Position numbers and translations under genes: made by a program. Shown here one piece after another: positions 11,551 through 23,538 of a stretch of DNA of 64,000 nucleotides. Numbering within the stretch: position 1 is the stretch's first letter; every line of letters begins with the position of its first letter. The stretch is from assembly GCA_026120185.1 (NCBI GenBank), contig JANUWF010001224.1:1426001-1490000 (forward strand). The letters run 5' to 3'. This stretch comes from Voacanga thouarsii (taxonomy: Eukaryota > Streptophyta > Magnoliopsida > Gentianales > Apocynaceae). Below the pieces are notes generated by a model. That model was given only the letters and a program-made list of their open reading frames with translations, was not told the DNA's origin and did no database searches.

Positions 11551-11884
11551 TGTTAGATATAAGATCGATATGCTTATATGCCAACCTGATTAAATCTTAT
11601 GAGCACGTGAAAATGAATCATATCTTTTGTAGATGTCATCTTCAACAATAAGATTCTCGAAGTCTTTGGCCTTCTAGTAGTACTCCAAACCCCCAAGTCT
11701 TTTTCAATATAATCTCTCGGGACCTTAAAATTGCTAATCGTATTTTTCTCTCTTTGTAGAGATTAGATTCACATAAAAATTGAGAGAACATTATTTTTCA
11801 TGTCACCTAAAAATGCAGTCATATGCCAATATGTATAGTTGACTCTACCTCAAAATACGAATTCTGATAGAATAAGAAAAGTAT
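11551..11884 (-). repeat. Remnant of copia C 3' LTR
   Basis: The plus strand begins TGTTAGATATAAGATC and continues as the reverse complement of the last 330 bp of the LTR at 21465-22817. The inner part of this LTR is missing. At about 11885 it joins directly to D integrase sequence, so a deletion removed the rest of D, the end of C pol and most of this LTR. Confidence 0.85.
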
Positions 11885-13358
11885 ACCCCCCAGACAATGG
11901 GCCGCACACATCAGTGTGAACAAGACTCAATACCTCATTGGCTCTATCCGCCTTTGGTGTAAAAGACCTCTTGGTCATTTTTCCCATTAGGCAGGATTCA
12001 CACTGAGGCCAACTTTCCAATCTCAATAAGCCCAAAGGCCCATTATGGATTAGCCTCTGAATCCTGGTTGAGTTAATATGACCCAACCTTAGATGCCAAA
12101 GGTATGAATCATTGATATTGGTCTTTCTCTTCTTAGTTAAAGGTTCAGACAAAGCGTTATTTGATTGGTTGTTAATAGGGTTTAAAAAGAACAGATTACC
12201 ATACATGTGCCCAGTACATAAATCTCCATCTCTACTGATAGAAATACCAGAATGGAAAGATACAGAATATCCTTGATTAATAAGTTTTGCAACTGAAATC
12301 AAATTCTGACGAAAACCAGGTACATATAAAATGTCTTTTAAAACCACTATCTTATTACAATAAAAAATAAGATCCAGCTCTCCCACTGCAAGGGCCCAGA
12401 CTTGTGCTCCATTACCCACTCGAAGCCCATGTTCGCCCTTCTTGAGTCTTCTTATCTTCCTAAACCCCTGCAAGGAGTTACAGATATGATCAGTGGCTCC
12501 TGAATCAACAATCCAAGTGGAAGTTGATCCTACCATTGATATGGACTCTAGATAGTAAACATTACCTATGGGGTTTTTCTTGGCCTGAAGATCTGGACAT
12601 TCCTTTTTCCAATGTCCCTTCTTGCCACACTTGAAGCACTTGCCCTTTGGTTTATCCTTGGGCTGGGCTGCTGCATTCCCCTTCTTCCTCTTGAACTTTC
12701 TGGGCTTAGGCCCAGTTCTTGAAGAAGAGGCCTTAGCAATCATGGCCTTAGACTACGGCTTCATGACCTTCTCCGCCATCTGGAGCTCCTTCATCAATTC
12801 AGTTAAACTCATGTTCAACTTGTTCATGTTATAGTTTAACTTGAACTGAGTGAAAGAGCCCGATAGAGATTCGAGAACCATATCCACTTGGCTCTCGGGG
12901 TCAATGACAGCCCCTAAGATTTCCGCCTCCTCGAAAGCAGCAATCATCTTGAGCATATGCTCTCGGACTGATGCTCCCTCAGCCATCTTAGTGTTTACAA
13001 TTGTTCGAAGAGCCTCCTACCTTGCGGGCCGGCTCTTGTCTGCGAACATAGTTGCCAATGATTGACTTATGTCATATGCAGAAGCCATGTGCTCGTGTTT
13101 TGACTAGAGCACATTAGACATGGAAGCTAACATATAGCAACGTACCATTTCGTCAGCTTTCTTCCATGCCTTTTCAGCCTCTCGCTCTTCAGCGGTGGAC
13201 CCTTCCCCGATAACAGGGCAGGTTTCGTAAAGAACATACTTATACTCCTCAGCTGTGAGTATTATGTCCAGGTTCCTTTTCCAGTCTACATAGTTTGGAC
13301 CCGTTAACTTATTCTCCCTGAGAATAACGGCCAATGGACTAAAAGAACCTCCCACCAT
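11885..13358 (-). pseudogene. Copia D gag-pol (gag, protease, start of integrase), truncated
   Basis: A single continuous frame runs from the ATG at 13356-13358 to the deletion junction, interrupted only by three TAG codons (13104-13106, 13017-13019, 12753-12755). It contains gag (LTGPNYVDWKRNL, then CYMLASMSN), the zinc knuckle CFKCGKKGHWKKEC, protease with intact WIVDSGATDHICNS, the pre-integrase domain WHLRLGHINSTRIQRL, and the integrase HHCC tail CESCLMGKMTKRSF...LVHTDVCGPLS. RT and RNase H are deleted. The last 11 codons of the open frame translate C LTR sequence. This is the best-preserved coding sequence among the elements here, so D is relatively young. Confidence 0.93.
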
Positions 13359-15105
13359 TTCTGAAAATCAAAAATAAATGAAAGAATTTAGTTTGTGAAA
13401 ACAAAATAAAATTTGTGCACTGAAAATAATTTGGCTCTTAGGAAAAACTAACATAGCTTCTTAGGAAGATTAACAGTTTCCTAAGCTAAGTGTATTAACC
13501 ACCACAAATTAATTTCCCTTCTAGGTAATGATCTAGAGGATAACTCCATCGTGGGATGGCCGTTTCCTCTCATTTCCTATGGACATACCTCGCACTATAA
13601 CCTCCAACGTGGGCTGGCCGATCATAGTACGTGCCCCGGGTTATTAATTACATCCTTCCATTAGATCTAGATCCTTGTGGTATCCCCATCCTATATGAGT
13701 TCACTCTCAAGGTGATGCGAAGGGACCCACAATCTCTAATGAGGACCGTGATGGAAGCCGTGGGGCCGTTGGAACCCCTCTCCCACTTAGTCTTTTAAAA
13801 TAAAGTTTTTCTGAAAAATATCCTTTTGAAATTTCCATTAAGTTTTTCTTAACTCAAAAATAAAATATCTAAGTCCAATAAAATCTCTATGTCAAGGCTT
13901 ATATCCTTTGAGAGATTTCCTCTAGGGATTAATTTTATTTAAGTTAAAACTTAATGATTTCAAAAATTTCCAATTAAAACTTTCTAGAGACTTTGATCTC
14001 AAGCTTATTTGACAAAATTATTTTTCTAGTCCAAAACAAAACAAAATGGCTCTCCATTTTAATTTACAAAAATATCTAAATCCAATATATTTTCTATGTC
14101 AAGGATTAAATCCTTTGAGAAAATATTCAAGGATTAATTTTTGTATTAATTAAAATAACCATTTAGTTTTTAAAGAAAAATATTTTTTCTTGCCAAAACA
14201 AAAAGTTCCCAAAGACTTTGGTCTTTGAGAAAAAACACACATAGGTACATAAAAAAATAGCATGCTAGAAAACAATAAACGTTTTCATACTTTTCTATTT
14301 TTTAAACCTAAGTGCCCAAATAATAGAATTAAACACATTAATTAATTAATTAATGATCTTGTTTAATCCTAAAATCCTTTACTAATATTTTTCATGCAAA
14401 TATATTCCAAGAATATTAACTATTGCAAAAATATTAACTTTGCCTGGTATGGACCCCAAAACAAAAAAAAAATGCAAGAAAATTACCCCCAAAAAAAATT
14501 TCCCATTGGTTCACTGCACCCACCGCACAGGAACAAAACAATTCTAGTCATAGGTCCACAACACCCGCCGCACCGGAACAACCGCATCATGGACCATCCA
14601 AGCCCGCGACCCGCCCCAGTGCTGACCCGCGAGAAGGCTTCCGGATTTCGCAAATTGAATTGCAATTCCATCTGATGCAGCCGAGCCGGTAAGCCACAAA
14701 GCCGAGCCGTCCTCCTTGTTCCAGGCACAGACGCTGCTAGCGGCTCGGCTCGGCGAGCCGAGAACAGTGCCGTCTACTTCAATTTTCCAGTGCGATTTTC
14801 TTCTACTACGTTTTCTTCTGGTTTTTTTTTTTTCTGCGATGGATTTGCTTACTTTTGCCCTCTGATTTCAACCAAAATCAATAAAACCAAAAACCAACAA
14901 CCACCTATACCCTTTAAAATTGGCTTTACACGATTTATTCTCGGAAAAACGGTGAATTACATCTCACCTATACCTCCATCCGAGAGGTTTAACAAGCCAT
15001 CTATCCATACGAAAAAAACCAGCGAAGGATCACAGTTAATCACACATAACTGTCCGATTTTATTAACTAGCATACAAGCTTCTTATATGTGCAAATATCT
15101 TCATT
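13359..15105 (-). other. Leader of copia D
   Basis: Untranslated 1.7-kb leader between primer site and gag. It holds TGGCCG-bearing segments around 13550-13650 and a GC-rich block of repeated GCCGAGCCG and GGCTCGGCTCGG at about 14685-14765 that can fold on itself. No credible coding frame was seen. Frames at 14394-14728 are chance. Confidence 0.65.
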
Positions 15106-15116
15106 CTCTGATACCA
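15106..15116 (-). other. Primer-binding site of copia D
   Basis: The minus strand reads TGGTATCAGAG two bases from the LTR end, the exact plant initiator Met tRNA-type site. Confidence 0.88.
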
Positions 15117-15118
15117 AT

Positions 15119-16871
15119 TGAAGATAAAATTGCAAGCCAAACATAGCCAAAAAACCAGCCACGTGAACAACAAAAACGCAGCACACTTGCGTGAAGAAGA
15201 AAAAGGGAAAAAAAATATTTTCTTTTACCTCTTCTTGTTGATCTCACACTCGGCTGAACTGGAATATACGGAACTGGGGTAGGCACGCTCGTAGAAGCCT
15301 CTGGTGCAATCCCTGCAAGCCTTCTACTTCGTCTTTGCAAGTAGATGAATGCCTAGCTTTCGATCTTCCAGTATATGGCCTGCCTAATCTCGTTTGGTGA
15401 ACAACTTAGGGGCTAAAGAATATTTTCTGGAGAGGGAGAGGGAAAAACGTCTGGTATTTTTCACAGAGAGGAACCACAGGGGAAAAAACACCGTCTCTTC
15501 CTTATCTCTTGTTTAACCTAAATAAAAGCCTAGGTTAAACTGGATTGGGCCATTGGACTCTTAGTTTAACCTCTTTGGACTTAATTAATTATTCTAACTA
15601 AAACCAAATAAATGGCCCAATTAATAAATAATTAATTTTTCAACCCAAATAAACCAGTCCAATTAATTAAGCCTATATTAGTTTAGTCCCAAGTTAATCT
15701 TTAATTATTCAAACTGGGCCAAAGCCCTGAATAATTAATTAACCCACCAAACTAATTTAATTAATTCTCTCTCTCCATGGACCTTTATTTTATTCTAGCC
15801 CAATAATTAAATCAGGCTACTTAAATAAAATAAATTCCATTTAATTTAAGATCAATTCTTTAGCCCATATTTAATTAGGACTCACGGTCTATACTGGGAA
15901 CCAAAAGACACACCGCCTTGGCTACTAAAATGACCAAAATACCCTTGCCATAAAAATAGCTGTATTTTGCATTTTAAATATTTCCTAATATCACCATAAG
16001 GAAATATTGACCCCAAGGACAATGCTGCGTTAGCAAAGTCTCCGACCTACAGGTGAAATGACTAAAATACCCCTCTACACATTGCCGTACATTTAGAGAG
16101 GAAGAAGCGTACTAACACCCCTCTAAATGACATCTACCATCCTTAGGCTTCTAGTCCAATGATCCACGACTTCCTGAAGTGTTTCCGCTTTCCAAGGGAG
16201 CTACCCTGAAGCAAACATCCAAGTCATGTTTCCCAGGGCCCTGGTTAATTTAGACCATTCGGACAACCACAGGGGGCGATATAGTGTAGAAACTATCTTG
16301 TATAAGTCTGTCTTAACTAACTAGTCACACATACCCAACATGCAAGTATATTGGCCCTACGATAGAACCTCAACTACAGCAAATCAAAGTATATGCTTCC
16401 AGCTTCGCCAGACCACCAACTCACACTCAAGTCGTATAATACTAGTCCACGCTGTAGCGGTAGTAGTCTAGGTTTCTACCATATAGTACTTTGAGAAACC
16501 ACTACTACAGGTCCTATTCTACGTATTCGAAATACGCTTATGTCATGAAGTGAGTGGACTACCCACTGGCTAAATGTAAGCCATTCCCTATTTGGAATTC
16601 ATAACATAATAACCTAAACAAGATGAGATTCTCAGTCTCATCAATAGGTTAAGAACAAATGTTTATGTGTTAAATAACCCGTGATCCATACCTTACTGTG
16701 AAAGACCACTATTCATATGGACCACTTATTTAAACACAATGGGTCTGTTCCAAACGAAAATCGTGCACAAACAAATAGTAAATTCACAAACAATTTCTGA
16801 AAATAAATTCTTTTATTAAAATATTTGATTTTACATCAGAAACCTAGTCTAAGAGGGCATACAATCCAACA
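15119..16871 (-). repeat. 5' LTR of copia D (1753 bp)
   Basis: On the minus strand it starts TGTTGGATTGTATGCC and ends GCAATTTTATCTTCA against the primer site. Its other side abuts C reverse-transcriptase sequence at 16872, so D is inserted in C. The right flank 5-mer is CATCA. The matching left copy was lost in the later deletion. Small frames such as 15101-15340 are chance. Confidence 0.88.
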
Positions 16872-19765
16872 CATCAAGATTTCCATTAAGGAAAGCTGTC
16901 TTGACGTCCATTTTTCATACTTCATAGCCAAAGTAAGGTGCAATGGATAAGAGGAATCTTATAGACTTTAGCATGGCTACAGGCGAGAAGGTTTCCTTAT
17001 AGTCAATACCTTCTCATTGGGTATAACCCTTAGCAACCAATCTAGCTTTGAAAGTTTCCACATTCCCTTCTATTCCTCTCTTTCTTTTGTAAACCTATTT
17101 GCACGTAATAGGTTTTACCCCATTAGGTAAATCCATAAGTTCTCAGGCGGAATTAGTGTATATGGATTTCATTTCTAAATCCATTTCACTCTTCCAATGG
17201 TCTGTATCTATATCCTCTATAGCTTCTTTATACATAGTTGGATTATTTTCTTCCTTAAAAGAGATTGCTGGAGCAGCTTCTCTAAAGAGTAAGTATCTAG
17301 AGGGACGCCAAATGATTCTCCCACTACGTCTAAGCTATGGAGGTTCTTGGATGATTAGACCTTTCTCCTCCTTGTTGACTGGAACCAGATCTATTGATTC
17401 CTCAATAAGTGGATTTTGAACAAAGGCAGGAGGTTTTTCCACTCTATATGGCGAAGGGCCAGTGGGTATAGAAGGCATAACATTTATTTCTCTCCCACTA
17501 GAATTTGGCATGTTAAGTGGCATAGATACAAATCCATGATGTGAGTCTTGAGTATAGTTTTCTGTAACCATTTGCCTGGGATTATTTCTCTTGGCTTCTT
17601 CTAAAAAGACCTTACTCTTGGATCCACATTCTTATATATACTTGTCCTCTAAGAAAATTGTATTTGTACTTACAAATATTTTCTTATCTTGAGGACTATA
17701 GAAGTAGTATCCCCTTGTTCCTTTTGGATACCCAACAAATAGATATAAATTTGATCGTGATTTCATTTTATCCATCTTTCCCTTTAACACATATGCAGGA
17801 CAACCCCAAATATAAATATGTGTCAAATTAGGCTTTTGCCCATTCTACAATTCTAATGAAGTTTTAGGGATAGACTTAGACAGAACCGTATTCAATATAT
17901 ATATTGCAGTTTGTATAGCATATCTCGAAAAGGATGTACTGAGTGTAGAGAAGCCTAGCATTGTTGTGACCATATCTAACAAGGTCTTGTTTATCCTTTC
18001 TGCTACTCTATTTTGTTGAGGAGTGCCAGGTGAATTTAGTTGGGATAAAATTCCATTTTCTAACAAGTAAGAGATAAAGTTATAGAATAGATATTCTCCA
18101 CCTCAATCTGATCCAAGTGTCTTAATGTTCTTTCCTATCTGCTTTTCAGTCTCAGCCTTAAATTCTTTGAATTTTTCTAAGGCATCAAACTTATGAGTCA
18201 TTAGGTAAACATATCTATATCTTGAGTAATCATCCATAAAAGTAATGAAATGCTCATACCCATCTCTAGCTTGGACACTAATTGATCCATATACGTCAGA
18301 GTGCACTAATTCTAAGACTTTCTTGGCTCTATTTCCTTTAGAAGGAAATGATCTTTTAGTCATTTTACCTTCAAAACAATATTCGCAAACTTGAAAAGGT
18401 TCTACCTTTAAGTCACTTAAAGGACCTTCTTTTACAAATCTTTAAATCCTATTTAGATTAATATGACCAAGTCTAAGATGCCATAAGAGAGTCTCATTAG
18501 TGGGAGATAATGCTTTTGCTACTTTAATTATGATATAATGAACTGTTGGTAGGTTTCAAAATATACAGATCATTATTTAAATATCCACGACATATTAAAG
18601 AGTTATTCAAAAATATCTCTATTGATAATTTATAAAATTTAACAGAATATTTTTGTTTGAATAACAAAGAAATCAAATCAAATTTTGATAAATGTCGAGA
18701 ATATAATAACAATCTTTCAAAACCAAATATTTATTATCAAAATAAAGATAAACATCTCCAACAGCTCTTGCAAATATCACTGATTCTGTGCCAACCTTTA
18801 GAGTATACTCTCCTTCATTGAGATGTTTGGTTACTTGAAACCCCTACAATGAATTGCAAACATGATTAGTGGCTCTAAAATCTACTATCCAAGTATTTGT
18901 AGAATCAACCACTAAACAAGTTTCAATGTCCAGTACCTTACTTACGTTTAACTAAGTAATCTAGGCACTGTATCTTCCAATGTCCTTTTTGCTTGCAGTG
19001 GAAACATTTGTCTTTTGTCTTTTCATCTACTTTTTCTTTCTTAACCTGCTGCTTAGGCCCTTTTTATTATTTGCTTCCTCTTATTTCCTCTTTTGCCCTT
19101 AGGCTTGGAAGACGAAGATCCAGCACGAGTTAGAACAAGAGTGTTGTCACTGTCCACTTTTAGGGTAGCATTGGTGCTCTCAAGCTCCTTTGTCAACTCT
19201 GTAAGAGACATGTCCATCTTTTTCATGTTCTAATTAACTTTGAACTACGAGCACATGTCTGGGAGAGTTTCTAGAGCCATATCAACCTGAGTCTTAGACT
19301 TTCAGCCCATAAGACCTCTACCACGTTAAACTAAGCGATCAATTCTAACATATGATCTCTCACGGGCATTTCAGGTTTCATGTGCATATTCATGATACAC
19401 CTAATTGTTGTTTAGTGGGCCTAACGTCCATTATGCTCAAACATTTAGTGGAGGCTTCTCATGATTTCTGTAGTGGTTGTCATGTTCTCATGTTTCTGCT
19501 GCAACACATTTGAGATAGATCCCAAAATGTAGCAGCGAGCCATCTCATTAGAACTTAACTACTTATCATAAGCCTCCTTTTATTCACGCGTGTACAGTTC
19601 AGTAGGCTTATCAGGACATAGTTCAGTTAGCACGTATTTGAGCTTTTCAGCAAAGAGTACAATTATGAGGTTTCGTTTCCAATCAATAAAATTTTCTCCA
19701 TCCAGTTGGTTCTTTGTTAAAATTAGGGACAAAGTGTTGGAACTCATTTTCTGAAATAAAATCAA
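16872..19765 (-). pseudogene. Copia C gag-pol, truncated by the D insertion
   Basis: The decayed polyprotein reads from an ATG near 19745 (SSNTLSLILTKNQLDGENF, gag), through the zinc knuckle CFHCKQKGHWKIQC near 18965-19005, a protease site altered from D-S-G-A to DFRA near 18880, integrase (18103-18363 LVHSDVYGSISVQARDGYEHF and DDYSRY; 17845-18066 NSPGTPQQNRVAERINKTLLDM), the integrase C-terminal block 17632-17826 (WGCPAYVLKGK, LFVGYPKGTRGYYFYSP), a linker (17335-17571), and the RT start FGYEVWKMDVKTAFLNGNL-like at 16875-16950. RT is then interrupted by D. There are many stops. C is clearly older than D. Confidence 0.9.
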
Positions 19766-20164
19766 ATATATGAGCCATTCATCATATCATAATGCATGAT
19801 CAATATAAAATATTATAGCATGATACATGATCAATATGATAATATTTTTAAATAGCAAGAAAAATTACTATCAAAATACATTAACCTAAAATTCTACAGT
19901 AACATCCTCTATATAAAAAAACAATGTAACTTATAGTTAGGTTAGGATCCATAACCTAAAATCCCAAAGTAATATGTACCTCTATAGGAGATAACAATAT
20001 AACTTATAGTTAGGCCTGGATCATCCCACTAAAATTAATATATCTTGCATTTAAATGCAATATTAGTTTTAGTATTATTAATATTTTGGCCATTATAGAC
20101 ATTATTTGGATATTCTATAAGAAGTCTTTATAATGTCTTTAACTTAAGTATAACCCCTATATTC

Positions 20165-20207
<43 letters not shown>

Positions 20208-21150
20208 TTCCAATCCAATCACATCACCTATAGGATAATTATGAATGAATTAAACTTAAAAAAACTAATTAAAATTTTGATACCTAATATAGTAACCAAT
20301 AAAACTTAGCCTTCCTATAGGGAGACTATTTAAAATGGCACGAAACAAATGTTAATTTTACTAATGGGCGAATAGGCGAGGCTTAAGGTTAATTAAAATT
20401 AACCATTTTACACTTTATTTTATTTTTAAAAATTTAATAATAAAAATATTTATTTATTTATGCATAACTAAATAGTACCTAGAGTGGTGTTAATGCAAAC
20501 TATATAGCATGTTTATATGAATGATATATAATTTAATCAAATTAAATAGTAAAAACTAAAAAATATAAAGATAAAAATAATTTTATGGCCAACCTATACA
20601 CAAGAAATAATATTAAAAAATTACAATTGAAAAATCTAATTGGTTAACAAAATAGCTAACTCTTCAATCTTCTACAATATTAATTTGTTGCAACAAGCAT
20701 AAGTCACATAATTTGTAGTGGAGTAGTGGTTAGAGCTTTGGCATGATTCTTTGGCAACCTACGTTCAAATGTCCTCGTGGCCATTTCCTCTCTTTTTTTT
20801 TTTTTTTAAATTAAAGAGAATGGCCCAGGAGCTAGCCTACGTACGGTCAGCCTAGCTTCCATAGTCGGGCTGTGGACTAGTCCAACACTAGCCAGCCCAA
20901 GTCACTGGCTGTTGGACCAGCATGGGCTGGTCCATGCTCCAGTTGGGCGGCTGGGCTTCTGGCGCTGGTCCAACTCCAGCTAGGCCACTAGGCTTCTGGC
21001 CTAATCTTGCCCATCATGCTAGCCCAGCTAGCTAGCAAGAGAATACAGTAGCCTATCAATCTTGAATACAGCTATGCAGCACATGAAGCAAACATTCTCC
21101 ATTGATGATTTCTCTAAATTTAATATATGCATAAAAAAATTTAATCTTAA
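19766..21150 (-). other. Leader of copia C
   Basis: AT-rich leader with a TA microsatellite (20167-20203) and a GC-rich repetitive block (about 20820-21040) built from AGCCCAGC, GGCTGG and GCTAGC-like units that can pair with each other. A tRNA-like box pair lies at 20725-20771. No primer site or 5' LTR of C follows. The sequence passes into B near 21150-21180. Confidence 0.6.
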
Positions 21151-21179
21151 CACATAAACACGTATCAAAATCAGGCTAC

Positions 21180-21400
21180 TAAACTAATGACTCAAGCCAT
21201 TAGCTTGTACGGTGACAACAGTGGTGCAGTGGCAAATGCGAAAGAATCACGCAGCCATTAGCATGGTAAGCATATTGAACGTAAATATCACTTACTTCAG
21301 GAGGTTGTTCAACGTGGAGATGTAGAAGTATGCAAGATTTCTTCTGCTAAAAATCTTGTTAATCTTTTTACTAAAAGCTTACCTGTAACTGTTTTTTGAA
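21180..21400 (+). pseudogene. Copia B RNase H C-terminal end
   Basis: On the plus strand, in one frame with a single TAG, the sequence gives LYGDNSGAVANAKESRSH, HGKHIERKYHLLQEVVQRGD, and NLVNLFTKSLP before a stop, the standard C-terminus of plant copia RNase H. It opposes C, which runs on the minus strand. It is followed by a polypurine-like GGACAAGTGGTAGA and the LTR. Confidence 0.87.
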
Positions 21401-21464
21401 GTCATATAGAAGGTATGGATATTTTTGACATGTCTCATTTACTTTAGGACAAGTGGTAGAATTT

Positions 21465-22817
21465 TGTTAGATATACCCATCAAGTAAATACAATATTTGT
21501 ATTTTGAAATTAAATAAAGTATGTTTTTATATATTTATATGTATGAGTCTGTTTTGTTCACAAATTATTTAGATATTATAAATCAAGTGTTTATTTGTTA
21601 AATAGAGAAAGACTTTATTTATAATTTAATTCGAAATAAATTATCAGCAATCTAAAATAAATATGGGCAATTTATTTTGGCGAAATCGTCTTAATTTTAT
21701 TGAAGTCTGTCTTTGACTTTAGTAATAAAATTAAGGATATATTTTGATATTTTAGATGGACCATCAATGTTTATTTGTGGAATAGACCATACAAATAAAA
21801 TATTAAAATATTGTCGTATATAATACCTTAATTATAAGCAAATAATTATTTATATTTACTAACTTGAAGTTCCTTGAATTACCAAAGAGTGAGATTAACT
21901 TAATAATCAATATCTTGGTATCTTGGGAATTAAAGTGAAATAAATATGAAATAATTATTATGCAATATGGAATCCATCACGTTTAATAGGTAAGATCATT
22001 TCCTCATGAGCTCTTCTAAGGGACAGTTAAATCTAAGTTCAGTAATTCAATAGTGTCTATTGAATTCAATTTGTGGATGTGACGTGGTCACGTGGTACTA
22101 TCAAATTGAAGATGATAATTGAGAATTTAAATGAGGGGCACTGTGGTCATACTACCTCATTTAAAGTATTATATTGATCGATGGGGGTAATTTATTGGAT
22201 CGATCAATAATAAGGATATAATTATTGACTCTAGTTATTACAATTAGACTAAGAATGCAATTAAATTCTTTTAGTGGAGTGGAACATAATTAATAAATTA
22301 TTTTTGATTGACAAAATAATTTATTGGAGCTTAGTCTAATTATATTCTATTAGGTCCTTTCAGTGGCTCCTAATTATGGGACAATAATAAATTATAAATA
22401 TTTATAATTTATTAATGAAAACCAGAGGAAATCAAAAATCGTATTTGAGATGGAATATGATAAGTGAAAATAGTTGTACCAAACTATACTTTTCTTATTC
22501 TATCAAATTCGTATTTTGATATAGAGTCAACTATACATATTGGTATATGACTTTATTTTCAAGTGACGTGAAAAACAACGTTCTCTTAATTTTTGTGTGA
22601 GTTCACCTTCTACAAAAAGAGAAAAATATGATTAGCGGTTTTCAGGTCCCAGGAGATTACATTAAAGAAAGCTTGGGGTCTACAACATTAACAGAAAGCC
22701 AGAGACTTCGAGAATCGTATTATTAAAGATGATATCTACAAAAGATATGATCCATTTTCACGTGCTCATAGGATTTAATCTAATTGGTATATAAGCATAT
22801 CAATCCTATATCTAACC
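21465..22817 (+). repeat. 3' LTR of copia B (1353 bp)
   Basis: The LTR begins TGTTAGATATACCCATC after the polypurine-like tract and ends TATATCTAACC (the family end is TATATCTAACA). Its last 330 bp match the reverse complement of 11551-11884. It ends 17 bp inside the donor side of kinase intron 1. Confidence 0.87.
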
Positions 22818-22834
22818 GTAGAAGGTGGAGATAC

Positions 22835-23538
22835 CTAAATTTTAGTGTATGATGCAGTCAATTTCGTTCATTGTGCCGTTCTTTATTATGCAAATCCCCC
22901 ATTTCTTTCACACTTTTCATATTTCGGTAAGGACCAGATTAGCTGAATCCTGTTTTCCCTTCCAAACATTTCCTTCGAAGCCCATATCATGTACATCTTA
23001 GTGCAGAATTCCAAAGGAAGAAACCGTATTAGTTCAGAAGAAAATGTAGTATGCAATTTGTATCTAGGGGTATCAAGACAGTCAATGTCAAATCCAATTT
23101 GATTCTAATTTGTAGATCGATTGTTTGCCATTAAGCAATTGAATAAAGTAAATCGATCCCATGAAGAAAACTGCAAACGAGAGGCATCGCATGAAGTAAA
23201 ATTCCCAATTTGTTTCAACAGGCAACCTTCAAGGTAGACTTGGATCAAATGAGATTCATAGATGATGCATTTCACAATTAGTTTCACCGAGGAAGGCAAC
23301 TCCAGTACTGTAAGAGAGCTATTGTCACAATAGAGATTGAAGCTGGGTAACCGCAATGCCCTGGCTGCTTATCTTGTAGCCAAAAGGGGAACTTTATAGG
23401 AGGGCCTTTAGGGCTGCACTGTTGTTGTTGTCTGCAAATATCATAAGATGCCACTGGTTGGTTGGATGCGAGAACTGCCCTCAAGCAGCATAGAGAAGAG
23501 AAATGAAAGACCAGTAAAGAAAAAAATTTGAACTCCAT
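22835..23538 (-). pseudogene. Exon 1: signal peptide and GUB_WAK ectodomain
   Basis: I chose the second in-frame ATG (23536-23538) because it leads directly into a hydrophobic signal segment (FKFFSLLVFHFSSLCCL). The ectodomain follows with C-rich spacing: CRQQQQCSPKG, IKFPFWL, HCGYP, then LYCDNSSLTVLELPS and FTSCDASRLQFSSWDRFTLFNC, and later IDCLDTPRYK and YEKCERNGGF. Lesions are a one-base deletion after HCGYP (about 23343), an in-frame TAG at 23105-23107 and a one-base deletion near 22890, plus a TAA near the exon end. The donor AG|GTATCT is at 22833-22834, only about 17 bp from the inserted LTR. Confidence 0.86.

Larger units (their letters stand above)
11551..22817. mobile_element. Nested copia complex inserted in intron 1
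   Basis: Three copia parts are assembled here. From left to right: the end of a 3' LTR (11551-11884, minus, element C), internal region and 5' LTR of element D (11885-16871, minus), gag-pol and leader of C (16872 to about 21150, minus), then the RNase H end and LTR of element B (about 21180-22817, plus). Both outer ends belong to the same LTR family in opposite orientation: 11551-11884 reverse-complemented matches 22483-22817. The flanking 5-mers are GCAAA and GTAGA, agreeing at three of five positions. Confidence 0.82.
9612..23538 (-). pseudogene. LRK10L-type receptor-like kinase pseudogene, split by retrotransposons in intron 1
   Basis: One disrupted gene in at least three exons. Exon 1 (22835-23538) encodes a signal peptide and an extracellular GUB_WAK-type cysteine-rich domain. 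Exon 2 (10790-10819) is 30 bp. Exon 3 (9612-10714) encodes the transmembrane helix and a non-RD kinase. Splice phase agrees across the gap: exon 1 ends with one base of a codon (..TTA G), exon 2 supplies AT TCA AAG.., and exon 2 to 3 joins as ACA G|GT AAA. This supports one gene although 12 kb of elements separate the exons. The family (leaf rust 10 locus-like kinases) senses extracellular or wall signals at the plasma membrane. At least three lesions in exon 1 and five in exon 3 make it non-functional. Confidence 0.86.

Noticed and set aside
17099..17419. 106-codon plus-strand frame
   Set aside because: Antisense to the decayed copia C pol linker, whose minus-strand reading is recognisable.
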